Both the position numbers and the translations under genes were made by a program. From Sphingobium sp. TKS (GTDB taxonomy: Bacteria > Pseudomonadota > Alphaproteobacteria > Sphingomonadales > Sphingomonadaceae), in assembly GCF_001563265.1 (NCBI RefSeq), contig NZ_CP005083.1:2917001-2981000 (forward strand): 64,000 nucleotides of DNA. The letters are read 5' to 3'. Shown here piece by piece: positions 8,665-17,643 of this stretch (positions are counted from its first letter, which is position 1; the number at the start of each line of letters is the position of its first letter). Under the pieces are notes generated by a model. It saw nothing but the letters and a program-made list of their open reading frames with translations. It ran no database searches and was not told where the DNA came from.

Positions 8665-10806
8665 ATGCGCAAAAATTCGGCTTTTCGTCTGGCCTTGACT
8701 GCCAGCGCCGCCGCCATCGCCTTCGCACCGGGCGTTCAGGCCCAGACGGCAGCAACAACAGAAATCGTCGTCACCGCCATGAAGCGCCAATATTTTGGCG
8801 ACACGCCGGTCAAGGAAATCCCGCAGGCGGTGCAGTTCCTGGAAGGCAAGCTGCTCGACGATCTCAACATCACCCGCCTCGACACCGCGCTGGAACTGGC
8901 GAGCGGCGTGTCGAAGCAGAATAATTTCGGCGGCCTGTGGGACAGCTTCGCCATTCGCGGCTTTGCCGGGGACGAGAATTTCCCGAGCGGCTTCCTGGTG
9001 AACGGCTTCAACGGCGGCCGTGGCTATGGCGGCCCGCGTGACGCTTCGAATGTCGAGCGGATCGAAGTGCTCAAGGGTCCGAACTCGGCGCTGTTCGGGC
9101 GCGGCGAGCCGGGCGGCACGATCAACATCGTCACCAAGAAGCCGGTGCTGGAAAAGACCTTCGGCAGCTTCGGCATCGCGGGCGGCAGCTGGAACAATTA
9201 TCGGGTCGAGGGCGATTTCAACCTGCCGATCAACGATATGTTCGCGGTGCGCCTGAACGGCGCGGCAGAAGATGCCGACAGCTTCCGCGACACGGTCCAC
9301 ACCCGCAAATATGTGCTGACGCCGTCCTTCCTTGCAAAATTCTCGGACAAGGATCTGTTCACCTATGAAATGGAATATGTGAACCAGGAAGTGCCGTTCG
9401 AGCGTGGTGTGGTCGCAATCCCGACCGTGCAGAGCAATGGCAGCATCTCCTATAATCTGGGCGCCATCCCCAATTCGCGTTTCCTGGGCAACCCCAATGA
9501 CGGCCCGACCAAGGTCAAGGTGCTGGGCCATCAGGCGCAATATCAGCATGACTTCAGCGACGACTGGACGCTGATGCTGGGTGCAGGCTACAAAGATACG
9601 ATCTTCCGGGGCTTTTCCAGCGATCCGGAACTGGTCCTCAGCCGCCAGCGGCTCGACAATGATGGCATGACCCTGTCCCGTCAGCGCCGCTATCGCGACT
9701 ACAGCACCAGCCATATGGTGTTCCGTGGTGAAATCAGCGGCAAGATCGAAACGGGATCGATCGTCCACAATATCCGCATCGGCGGCGATTGGGACCGGTT
9801 CAAGATCGACACCTATCAGACCCGCTATCGGCCGAGCGCTGCGGATCAGTCCTATTCGATCAATATCTTCAATCCGAACTATAACATCCCTGCACCGACC
9901 CCGACTACGGTGATCCAGAATTCGACCGAGATCCAGAAGGCCTGGGGCATCTATGCCCAGGACCAGGTCGAGATCACCGAACAGTTCAAGGTTCGCTTCG
10001 GCGGTCGCTATGACGATTTCGCGCAGGATATCGATCTGCGGGTGAACAACACCAATCCGAAGAAGTCCTACACCAAGTTCAGCCCAATGGCCGGTCTGGT
10101 GTTCGAGCCGACGAGCAGCATTTCGCTCTATGCCAGCTATGGCAAGGGTTTCCGCCCGAACAGCGGCGTCGGTTTCGACGGCAACCCCTTCGACCCGGAA
10201 ATCAGCAAGTCCTATGAAGTCGGCGGCAAGTTCGTGACGCCCGACGGCAAGATCACCAGCACGATTTCGCTCTACAAGATGAAGAAGAGCAACGTGCTGA
10301 CCACTGATCCGGTCAATGCGGGCTTCTCCAAGCCGGTCGGTTCGGCCGAGAGCAAGGGCGTCGAATTCGACCTCAATGCCAAGCTGCCCGCCGGGTTCGA
10401 GCTGTTCCTGACCTATGCCTATACCGATGCGGGCTGGGCGACCAACGCGCTCGACCCCAACTTCTCGCAGCCGATCCGCAAGGGCGATCCGCTGATCAAC
10501 ATTCCCAAGCATCAGGCCAATGCCCTGTTGTTCAAGAATTTCTCGATCGGCAATCATGAAGCGATGCTGGGCGCGGGCGTGAATTATGTCGGGCGGCGGC
10601 TGGGCGAGACGGCGACGACCTTCTTCCTGCCCAGCTATACGCTGGTGAAGGTCATAGGTTCGTTCAACATCACCGACCAGATCAAGCTGTCAGCCGACGT
10701 CAACAACCTGTTCGACAAGAAATATTACGCCAGCTCCTATGCGGCGCTGTGGGTCCAGCCGGGTGCGCCGCGCTCCTTCACGGTCCGCGCGACGTTCGAT
10801 TTCTGA
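8665..10806 (+). CDS. TonB-dependent siderophore-type outer-membrane receptor
   Basis: 713 residues. The signal peptide ends VQA before Q, followed by a TonB-box-like EIVVTA, a plug domain (about 45-155, with LDTALELASGV, IRGF and VERIEVLKGPNSALFGRGEPGG) and a 22-strand barrel ending in Phe (TVRATFDF). The plug sequence is of the siderophore receptor class. It imports a metal chelate or similar ligand using TonB energy; the ligand cannot be read from sequence. ATG 8665 is preferred for its signal peptide and GGGG-type site; earlier in-frame starts are not convincing. It shares an upstream motif with the metal operon at 3125. Confidence 0.93.
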   Translation: MRKNSAFRLALTASAAAIAFAPGVQAQTAATTEIVVTAMKRQYFGDTPVKEIPQAVQFLEGKLLDDLNITRLDTALELASGVSKQNNFGGLWDSFAIRGFAGDENFPSGFLVNGFNGGRGYGGPRDASNVERIEVLKGPNSALFGRGEPGGTINIVTKKPVLEKTFGSFGIAGGSWNNYRVEGDFNLPINDMFAVRLNGAAEDADSFRDTVHTRKYVLTPSFLAKFSDKDLFTYEMEYVNQEVPFERGVVAIPTVQSNGSISYNLGAIPNSRFLGNPNDGPTKVKVLGHQAQYQHDFSDDWTLMLGAGYKDTIFRGFSSDPELVLSRQRLDNDGMTLSRQRRYRDYSTSHMVFRGEISGKIETGSIVHNIRIGGDWDRFKIDTYQTRYRPSAADQSYSINIFNPNYNIPAPTPTTVIQNSTEIQKAWGIYAQDQVEITEQFKVRFGGRYDDFAQDIDLRVNNTNPKKSYTKFSPMAGLVFEPTSSISLYASYGKGFRPNSGVGFDGNPFDPEISKSYEVGGKFVTPDGKITSTISLYKMKKSNVLTTDPVNAGFSKPVGSAESKGVEFDLNAKLPAGFELFLTYAYTDAGWATNALDPNFSQPIRKGDPLINIPKHQANALLFKNFSIGNHEAMLGAGVNYVGRRLGETATTFFLPSYTLVKVIGSFNITDQIKLSADVNNLFDKKYYASSYAALWVQPGAPRSFTVRATFDF

Positions 10807-10818
10807 TCTGCTGACATT

Positions 10819-10886
10819 CGGAACCTTTGGTTCCGATTGGCCGCCGGCGACCTGCCCTCCAAGCCTGAAGGGTCGCCGGCGGTCTT
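10819..10886 (+). terminator. tandem hairpins after the TonB receptor gene
   Basis: A small hairpin CGGAACC-TTT-GGTTCCG (10819-10835) precedes a strong 12-bp stem, CCGCCGGCGACC (10841-10852) with GGTCGCCGGCGG (10871-10882), followed by TCTTT. Probable terminator or attenuator before the PepSY gene. Confidence 0.65.
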
Positions 10887-10905
10887 TCCATGTTAGGAAA
10901 AGACC

Positions 10906-11955
10906 ATGAACCGGGCGCGATGGCTTCGCCTTCACAAATATATCGGCCTTGCCATGGCCGCGTTCCTGCTTGTGCAGGCGACGACCGGAATGCTGCTGCT
11001 CTATCGCGGGCCGGTGGCGCGCTGGATCGATCCGGCGGGGCTGGTCAGCCATGGCACGGCGCCCGATATTTCGGCCGGGACAGCGGTGGCCAGGGCGGAG
11101 CGGGCATTGCCCGGCTTTGCCGTCGCGCGCCTCTTCGCGCCCGATGTCGAGGGAGCGACTTACCTTGCGGAACTGACCGATGCACGCGGAGCGACGCGCT
11201 ATGCGTCGGTCGATCCGGCGGGCGGCGGCGTACTGCGCAAGGGGTCAGTCTGGGCCTTTCCGGTCGAAGCCGCGCTTCAACTCCATTACCGGCTGATGGC
11301 GGGCAAGGCCGGAATGGCGGTCGTGCTGCTCAATGCGCTGGCCCTGTTGGCGATGGCGGGGACAGGCCTGGCCTATTGGTGGCCCAAAAAGGGGCCTATC
11401 TCGAAGCAGCTCTCGGTCCGCTGGAATATGGCCTTCCGGCTGGTGCTGCGGCAGTTGCATCGGACGGTAGGGGTGCTGATGTCCGTCCTGCTGGGCTTCA
11501 TGGCGGTGACGGGCTTGTTGCTGGTGGTGCCGGAACTGATCGGCGCGGACGCCCCCGCCCTTCAGCGGCCCGCTGCGAGCGCCCCCGCGATCGACCGGGC
11601 GTTGACGCTGGCGCAGAGCGCTTTTCCCGACAGTGCCTTGCGCGATTTCCGCCTGACCGATGAGCGGCTGGTCGCCAATTTCCACGCGCCCGAGCGCAAC
11701 CCCCGCGCCGTGCATCGCGCCATCGTGACGCTGACCGATCCGCATATCGTCAGCGCGACGCGGGCGGAGAAGAATGGTGCGCTCTGGATGACGGTGCTGC
11801 CGCTGCACACGGGCAACAGTCTCGGCATGACCGGCCCGATGGTGTTGATGCTGGTCGCGCTGGCGCTGCTCACCCTTACCCTTTCCGGACCGCTGATGTG
11901 GTGGCAGGCTCAGGCCATGCGCCGCCGGTCCGCCGCAAGAAAGCAGATGGCATGA
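10906..11955 (+). CDS. PepSY-domain inner-membrane protein
   Basis: 349 residues of the PepSY-associated membrane helix family: an N-terminal helix after RWLRLHKYIGLAMAAF, periplasmic PepSY-like segments, two central helices (about 135-160 and 185-212) and a last one at about 305-330, with a basic C-terminus. Histidines at the helix ends (LHKYIG, QLHRTVG) resemble haem-ligand positions of ferric-reductase-like members. Such proteins commonly sit next to siderophore receptors and may reduce the imported ferric chelate. The stop overlaps the next start (ATGA). Confidence 0.85.
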   Translation: MNRARWLRLHKYIGLAMAAFLLVQATTGMLLLYRGPVARWIDPAGLVSHGTAPDISAGTAVARAERALPGFAVARLFAPDVEGATYLAELTDARGATRYASVDPAGGGVLRKGSVWAFPVEAALQLHYRLMAGKAGMAVVLLNALALLAMAGTGLAYWWPKKGPISKQLSVRWNMAFRLVLRQLHRTVGVLMSVLLGFMAVTGLLLVVPELIGADAPALQRPAASAPAIDRALTLAQSAFPDSALRDFRLTDERLVANFHAPERNPRAVHRAIVTLTDPHIVSATRAEKNGALWMTVLPLHTGNSLGMTGPMVLMLVALALLTLTLSGPLMWWQAQAMRRRSAARKQMA

Positions 11956-12878
11956 CCTTGCTCTATACATCCGATCCCGAACGCGGGCGCATCTGGCGGG
12001 AAATCTTCGCTGCCGAAGCGCCGGACATCGCCTTTGTGACGCCGGAAGAAATGAACGATCCTGCGGCGATCCGCTATCTTGCGGCCTGGGATCCGTCGCG
12101 TGAATTGCTGGAGCGGTTGACGAGCCTGCAAGCGCTGTTCTCGGTCGGCGCCGGGATCGACCAGTTCGACATGAGCAAGCTGCCGCCCTATGTCCGGCTG
12201 GTGCGGATGATCGAGCCGGGGATCGTTGAGGGCATGGTCGAATATGCCTGCGGGGCAGTGCTGACATTGCATCGGGGCTTCATCGACTATGGCCTGGCGC
12301 AAAGGGAGCATCGCTGGGCGCCGGTCAAGCTGGTGCCTGCCGCCGAGCGGCGGGTGGGCGTGATGGGGCTGGGGCAATTGGGCCAGGCGGTGCTGAAGGC
12401 GGTGCGCCCCTTCGGCTTCGCGCTTTCGGGCTGGAGCCGGACTCGGCATGAGATTGAGGGCGTCGCGTGCCATGCGGGCGAGGCGGAGTTGGACACGTTT
12501 CTGGCGCACTGCGACATCCTTATCTGCCTGGTGCCGCTGACGGCGGAGACGCGCGGCATTTTGTGCCGGAAGACTCTATCGAAACTGCCGCGCGGCGCCG
12601 TGCTTATCAATGTCGGGCGCGGCGGGCATCTGGTGGAGCATGATCTGCTGTCCTTGCTCGATGAGGGTCATCTTTCCGCTGCGATTCTGGATGTGACAGA
12701 GCCGGAGCCGCTGCCGCAGGAGCATCCGTTTTGGGATCATCCCCGCATCCTGCTGACGCCCCATATCGCCAGCATGACTCGGGCCGACACTGCCGCACGG
12801 GCGCTGATCGCCAATATCCGCAAGTTTGAGGCTGGCCTGCCAATGGACGGCGAAGTCCGCCCAGATCGGGGTTACTAA
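11952..12878 (+). CDS. ghrA: glyoxylate/hydroxypyruvate reductase A type
   Basis: 308 residues of the D-2-hydroxyacid dehydrogenase superfamily, GhrA branch. The NAD(P)-binding GLGQLGQAV lies near residue 137, the substrate-binding NVGRGGHLVE near 218, and the catalytic His in LLTPHIAS near 274. It should reduce glyoxylate or hydroxypyruvate to glycolate or glycerate. The ATG overlaps the PepSY stop (ATGA), so the two are co-translated, an unusual pairing. Exact substrate is inferred from family. Confidence 0.85.
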   Translation: MTLLYTSDPERGRIWREIFAAEAPDIAFVTPEEMNDPAAIRYLAAWDPSRELLERLTSLQALFSVGAGIDQFDMSKLPPYVRLVRMIEPGIVEGMVEYACGAVLTLHRGFIDYGLAQREHRWAPVKLVPAAERRVGVMGLGQLGQAVLKAVRPFGFALSGWSRTRHEIEGVACHAGEAELDTFLAHCDILICLVPLTAETRGILCRKTLSKLPRGAVLINVGRGGHLVEHDLLSLLDEGHLSAAILDVTEPEPLPQEHPFWDHPRILLTPHIASMTRADTAARALIANIRKFEAGLPMDGEVRPDRGY

Positions 12879-12887
12879 CTCTCTTAT

Positions 12888-12914
12888 CGTCGTTCCCGCC
12901 TTCGCGGGAGCGAC
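12888..12914. repeat. REP-like palindrome
   Basis: CGTCGTTCCCGC-CTTC-GCGGGAGCGACG type hairpin. The core TCCCGC-CTTC-GCGGGA also occurs in the inverted pair at 24364-24453. It may double as the ghrA transcript end. The remaining bases to 13161 contain only the presumed promoter of the next operon. Confidence 0.7.
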
Positions 12915-13161
12915 GAAGGAGGAAGAAGAATGGCGATATTATCTGCTGCTTCCTGATCGTTCACCCCGCTCAAAACCCTCCTTCATCAACCCGATCGCTC
13001 TCCCGATTGGCCGACAGCAAACTATGCCGAAAGATCGTGATAAAAGGTCCAAATCTGCGCCCCATCGCAAGCCAATCGGAGACATGTTCCGGACAGCCCA
13101 TGTCGTAATGGCTTCATCGAAACGGCCCACCGGCCATGCTCAACCAAGGGGAGTTCCACCC

Positions 13162-13830
13162 ATGCCCAACTTCCGTCCCAAATATATCAGCTTCGACTGC
13201 TACGGCACGCTGACCCGCTTCCGCATGACCGAGATGGCGACCGCCTTCATGGCCGATCGCGTCGCCGCCGAAGACCTGCCCGCCTTCTGCAAGGACTGGG
13301 GCGCCTATCGGCTGGATGAAGTGCTGGGCGCATGGAAGCCCTATCAGGAGGTCATCCGCAACTCCGTTCGCCGCACCTGCAAGAAATGGGGCGTGGAATA
13401 TCGGGAAGCCGACGCCGACGCAGTCTATAACGCCGTGCCGACCTGGGGTCCGCATGAGGATGTGCCGGGCGGCCTTTCCAAGATCGGGGACAAGATTCCG
13501 CTCGTCATCCTGTCCAATGCGATGAACGACCAGATCCATCACAATGTCGCCATGCTGGGCGCGCCCTTCCACGCCGTGTATACCGCGCAGATGGCGCAGG
13601 CCTACAAGCCCCGGATGCAGGCGTTCGAATATATGTTCGACCAGCTCGGCGCGAAGCCCGAAGAGATGATGCACGTCTCCTCCAGCTTTCGTTACGACCA
13701 GAATACCGCGACCGACTTGCGCTTTGGCTGCCGCGTGTTCGTGGGGCGCGGGCATGAGCCGTCCAACCCCTTCTATCGCGACGTCGAAATCCCGCATATC
13801 GGCGCTCTGCCGGCGGTCGTGGGTCTCTGA
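13162..13830 (+). CDS. haloacid dehalogenase type II-like HAD hydrolase
   Basis: 222 residues. The HAD nucleophile is Asp12 in SFDCYGTL; motif II is ILSNAMND, a Lys lies in AYKPRMQAF, and the C-terminal SSFRYDQNTATD region matches type II (L-2-haloacid) dehalogenases. Such enzymes hydrolyse 2-halo acids, but many members act on other small substrates. AAGGGGAG sets the ATG at 13162. First gene of a nine-gene operon reaching 23077, so it probably handles an intermediate of that pathway rather than an environmental halogenated acid. Confidence 0.85.
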   Translation: MPNFRPKYISFDCYGTLTRFRMTEMATAFMADRVAAEDLPAFCKDWGAYRLDEVLGAWKPYQEVIRNSVRRTCKKWGVEYREADADAVYNAVPTWGPHEDVPGGLSKIGDKIPLVILSNAMNDQIHHNVAMLGAPFHAVYTAQMAQAYKPRMQAFEYMFDQLGAKPEEMMHVSSSFRYDQNTATDLRFGCRVFVGRGHEPSNPFYRDVEIPHIGALPAVVGL

Positions 13831-13838
13831 TCCCAGCG

Positions 13839-15122
13839 ATGAGCGCATCCCCCCTCTCCTACTGGCTCGCAAGCGCACCCGCCTTCACCGGCGGGGCGCA
13901 AGGGTCCGTCGACGGCAAGGCCGACGTCGCCATTATCGGCGGCGGCTTTACCGGGCTTTCGGCGGCGCTGGCGCTGGCCAAGCGCGGCGCGAGCGTCGTG
14001 CTGCTGGAGGCGGGGCGCGTGGTCGGGGAAGCTTCGGGTCGCAACGGGGGCCAGTGCAACAACGGCACGGCCCACGACTATGGCGCTCTCTCCGCCCGTT
14101 TCGGCAAGGATGTCGCCAAGGCCTATTATCGCGCCCATTGCGACGCGGTGGATATGGTCGAGCGGATCGTGGCGGAGGAAGGCATTGATTGCGCCTTCAA
14201 CCGCTGCGGCCGGGTGAAGCTCGCCGCCAAGCAGAAACATTATGAAAAGCTGGTCCGCGCCCATGACCTGCTTGTCCGCGAGGTGGATGAGAATGTCCGC
14301 CTCGTGCCGCCGGAGCGCATCCGTGAGGAAGTGGGATCGAACGCCTTTCACGGCGCGCTGATCCAGACGACCAGCGCACAGCTCAACCCGGCGCGCTTTG
14401 GTGTCGGCCTCGCGGAAGCGGCAGCGCGGACGGGCGCGAAAATCTATGAAAATGCCGAAGTCACCGGACTGGATCGGCTGGCGAGCGGCTGGCGGGTAAC
14501 GACGCCCAAAGGGCAGGTCACGGCCTCCCAGGTGCTGGTCGCGACCGGGGGTGCGCCTGCTGCCGCGCCCTTCGGTTTCTTCCGGCGGCGGATCGTGTCG
14601 GTGGGAAGCTTCATCATCGCGACCAAACCGCTCGACAATGGGCTGATCGACAGGCTGCTGCCCGGACGGCGCAACTATGTGACCAGCAAGAATATCGGCA
14701 ATTATTTCCGCCTGACCGCCGACGACCGGCTGATCTTCGGCGGGCGGGCCCGCTTTGCGATCAGCGATCCGCGCTCCGACCTGAAAAGCGGGCACATCCT
14801 CGAACAGACGATGGCTGAAATCTTCCCGGCGCTGAAGGGCGTGGGCGTCGATCATGTCTGGGGCGGGATGGTGGACCTGACCGCCGACCGCCTGCCGCGC
14901 GCGGGCGAGCAGGACGGGCTTTTCTATTCCATGGGCTATAGCGGCCATGGCGTGCAGATGGCGACCTATATGGGCCAGATGATGGCGCGGGTGATGGGTG
15001 GGGAAACCTCCGCCAATCCGTGGGACGGCCTCGCCTGGCCGAGCGTGCCCGGCCATTTCGGCAAGCCCTGGTTCCTGCCGATCGTCGGCCTGTGGTATAA
15101 ATGGCAGGACGTGATCCATTGA
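13839..15122 (+). CDS. FAD-dependent amine/amino-acid oxidase (PuuB/DAO-like)
   Basis: 427 residues. An N-terminal Rossmann motif (AIIGGGFTGLSAALALAKRG, about residue 31) and a C-terminal SMGYSGHGVQMATYMG motif identify the DAO superfamily, nearest to gamma-glutamylputrescine oxidase-type enzymes. These oxidise a C-N bond with oxygen or an electron acceptor, releasing aldehyde and amine. It starts 8 bases after the HAD gene and overlaps the solute-binding-protein gene by TGATG. Substrate unknown. Confidence 0.88.
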   Translation: MSASPLSYWLASAPAFTGGAQGSVDGKADVAIIGGGFTGLSAALALAKRGASVVLLEAGRVVGEASGRNGGQCNNGTAHDYGALSARFGKDVAKAYYRAHCDAVDMVERIVAEEGIDCAFNRCGRVKLAAKQKHYEKLVRAHDLLVREVDENVRLVPPERIREEVGSNAFHGALIQTTSAQLNPARFGVGLAEAAARTGAKIYENAEVTGLDRLASGWRVTTPKGQVTASQVLVATGGAPAAAPFGFFRRRIVSVGSFIIATKPLDNGLIDRLLPGRRNYVTSKNIGNYFRLTADDRLIFGGRARFAISDPRSDLKSGHILEQTMAEIFPALKGVGVDHVWGGMVDLTADRLPRAGEQDGLFYSMGYSGHGVQMATYMGQMMARVMGGETSANPWDGLAWPSVPGHFGKPWFLPIVGLWYKWQDVIH

Positions 15123-16651
15123 TGGACGATTTCTCCTTTTCCCGGCGGAACATGCTGGGCGCGCTGGGGGCAGGATTGCTGCTGCCCGAAACCGCGCTCG
15201 CGGCGCCCCGGCCGCGCATCGGCGGGCGCATCCGCGTGGCGAGCCTATCCAGCTCCACCGCCGACACGCTCGATCCGGCCAAGGGCGCGCTGTCGACCGA
15301 CTATGTGCGGCACTATATGTTCTATAACGGGCTGACCCAGCTCGACCGCAACCTGATCCCCCGCCCCGCTTTGGCCGAGCGGATCGAGAGCAAGGACCAG
15401 CAAAACTGGCATGTCCGCCTGCGCCGGGGCGTGACCTTCCATGATGGCGCGACGTTGAGCGCGAAGGATGTGGCCTGGTCGCTCCAGCGGCACAAGGATC
15501 CCGCGACCGGCTCCAAAATGGCGACCATTGCCGAGCAGTTCGCGGAAGTGAAAGCAACCGGCCCGCTGGACCTGACGATCCGCCTGACCGGCCCCAATGC
15601 CGACTTGCCGACCATCCTCGCCCAGTCGCATTTCCTGATCCTGCGCGCAGGGACGAAGGATTTCCACAGCGCCAACGGCACCGGCCCCTATCGCTGCGCC
15701 CAGTTCCGCCCCGGCGTGCGCACGCTCGCCCGGCGCAACCCGAATTACTGGCGCAACGGCAAGCCCTATCTGGAAGAGATCGAACTGATCGGCATCCCCG
15801 ACGAGGTCAGCCGGGTCAATGCGCTGCTGTCGGGCGACGTGCACCTCATCATCGCGGTCAATCCACGATCGACCAAGCGTGTCCGCGCCTCCAGCCGCCA
15901 TGCGCTGCTGGAAAGCAAGTCCGGCCTCTACACCAACCTCATCATGCGGCAGGACAGCGCGCCGACGAACAATCCCCATTTCGTCGCGGCGATGAAATAT
16001 CTGGTCGACCGGCCTCTCATCAAGCGGGCGCTTTATCGCGACTATGCGACCATCGCCAACGACCATCCAATCCCGCCCTTCCATCCCTATTATCGCGCCG
16101 ACCTGCCGCAGACATCGCTCGATCTCGACAAGGCGAAATGGCACCTTCAGCGCGCCGGGCTCAGCGGCGTGCGGTTGCCCGTCTATGCCTCCCCGGCGGC
16201 GGACGGATCGGTCGACATGGCGTCGATCATGCAGGAATATGGCTCGCGCGTCGGGCTGAACCTGGCGGTCAACCGGGTGCCGGCCGACGGATACTGGTCG
16301 ACCCACTGGATGAAGCACCCGCTGACCTTCGGCAACACCAACCCGCGCCCGACCGCCGACCTCGTCTTCAGCCTCTTCTACAAGTCCGACGCGGACTGGA
16401 ACGAGTCCGGCTGGAAGAACCCGCATTTCGACAGGCTGCTCATCGAAGCGCGGGGCGAAGCGGATCAGGCCCGCCGCAAGCAGCTTTACGGCGAAATGCA
16501 GGGGCTGGTGCATGATCGCTGCGGCGTCGCCATCCCGGTCTTCATCAGTCTGATCGACGGTTACGACCGGCGTTTGAAGGGACTGCAATCCATGTCGACA
16601 GGCGGCCTGATGGGCTATCAATTTGCCGAACATGTGTGGTGGGAAGGCTGA
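15122..16651 (+). CDS. ABC transporter solute-binding protein (peptide/opine type)
   Basis: 509 residues of SBP_bac_5 (family 5). The N-terminus SRRNMLGALGAG resembles a Tat signal, with cleavage near ALA. VTFHDGATLSAKDVAWSL and GTGPYRCAQF are conserved family segments. It captures the substrate in the periplasm for the permeases encoded next. Family 5 proteins bind dipeptides, opines, nickel chelates or glutathione. The start at 15122 is set by the TGATG overlap with the preceding stop. Confidence 0.93.
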   Translation: MDDFSFSRRNMLGALGAGLLLPETALAAPRPRIGGRIRVASLSSSTADTLDPAKGALSTDYVRHYMFYNGLTQLDRNLIPRPALAERIESKDQQNWHVRLRRGVTFHDGATLSAKDVAWSLQRHKDPATGSKMATIAEQFAEVKATGPLDLTIRLTGPNADLPTILAQSHFLILRAGTKDFHSANGTGPYRCAQFRPGVRTLARRNPNYWRNGKPYLEEIELIGIPDEVSRVNALLSGDVHLIIAVNPRSTKRVRASSRHALLESKSGLYTNLIMRQDSAPTNNPHFVAAMKYLVDRPLIKRALYRDYATIANDHPIPPFHPYYRADLPQTSLDLDKAKWHLQRAGLSGVRLPVYASPAADGSVDMASIMQEYGSRVGLNLAVNRVPADGYWSTHWMKHPLTFGNTNPRPTADLVFSLFYKSDADWNESGWKNPHFDRLLIEARGEADQARRKQLYGEMQGLVHDRCGVAIPVFISLIDGYDRRLKGLQSMSTGGLMGYQFAEHVWWEG

Positions 16652-17643
16652 TGGCGCCCAATTCTTCATCTCCATCCTCCTCTTCCGGCGCGAAGGCGGC
16701 GCTTGCGCTGATTGGCAAGCGCTTTGCCTCGTCGCTCCTGACATTGCTCCTGGTGTCGCTGGTGGTCTTCACCATCGCGCAACTCCTCCCCGGCGACGCC
16801 GCGCAGGAGGCGCTGGGCCAAAGCGCCACCGCTGAGCAGGTCGCCGCGCTGCGCCATGACATGGGCCTCGATCGGCCCGCGCATGAACGCTATGTAAGCT
16901 GGCTAAGCGGCATGGTGAGCGGCGATCCCGGCCAGTCGCTGGTCGCCAATCTGCCCGTATCCGAAGTCATCTCCAGCCGCCTGCCTAACAGCCTGCTGCT
17001 GGCGGCGCTCAGCGCCTTGGTCGCGGTGCCGGTGGCGCTTTCCATCGGCATCGGTTCCGCGATGAACCGGGGCGGCAAGCTCGACAGGGCGCTCAATATC
17101 TCAACCCTCTCCATGGTCGCGGTGCCGGAATTTCTGGTGGCGACGCTGGCGGTTCTGATCTTCTCGGTGAAGCTGCGCTGGCTGCCCTCCATCGCCCTGG
17201 TCGCGGACGATATGAGTTGGGGCGATTATCTGCGCGGCGCGGCGATGCCGATCCTTGCCTTAAGCATCGTCGTCATCGCCCAGATGGCCCGCATGACCCG
17301 CGCCGCCGTGATCGACCAGATGGACCGGCCTTACGTCGAAATGGCGGTGCTGAAGGGCGTGGCTCCGGTCCGGGTCGTGCTCAGGCACATCATGCCCAAC
17401 GCGGTCGCGCCGATCGTCAATGCGATGGCGCTCAGCCTTTCCTACCTGTTGGGCGGCGCGATCATCGTCGAGACCATCTTCAACTATCCCGGCCTCGCAA
17501 GCCTGATGGTGAACGCCGTCACCAGCCGCGACATGCCGCTGCTGCAGGCCTGCGCGATGATCTTCTGCGCGGCCTATCTCATCCTCATGCTGATCGCGGA
17601 CGTCACCGCCATCCTCGCCAACCCCAGGCTGCGAGCCCAATGA
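16651..17643 (+). CDS. ABC transporter permease (DppB-like)
   Basis: 330 residues with six membrane helices and the EAA loop GVAPVRVVLRHIMPNAVAP, typical of DppB/OppB-type permeases. First of the two membrane subunits of the importer. ATG 16651 overlaps the preceding TGA; the next gene starts by an ATGA overlap, so translation is coupled. Confidence 0.94.
   Translation: MAPNSSSPSSSSGAKAALALIGKRFASSLLTLLLVSLVVFTIAQLLPGDAAQEALGQSATAEQVAALRHDMGLDRPAHERYVSWLSGMVSGDPGQSLVANLPVSEVISSRLPNSLLLAALSALVAVPVALSIGIGSAMNRGGKLDRALNISTLSMVAVPEFLVATLAVLIFSVKLRWLPSIALVADDMSWGDYLRGAAMPILALSIVVIAQMARMTRAAVIDQMDRPYVEMAVLKGVAPVRVVLRHIMPNAVAPIVNAMALSLSYLLGGAIIVETIFNYPGLASLMVNAVTSRDMPLLQACAMIFCAAYLILMLIADVTAILANPRLRAQ

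Noticed and set aside
8647..10557. 636-codon minus-strand open frame over the TonB receptor gene
   Set aside because: The receptor frame carries all the domain evidence; the antisense frame has none.
12888..12914. Dedicated ghrA terminator
   Set aside because: The hairpin shares its core with other REP-like units in the window and lacks a T tract, so it is listed as a repeat.
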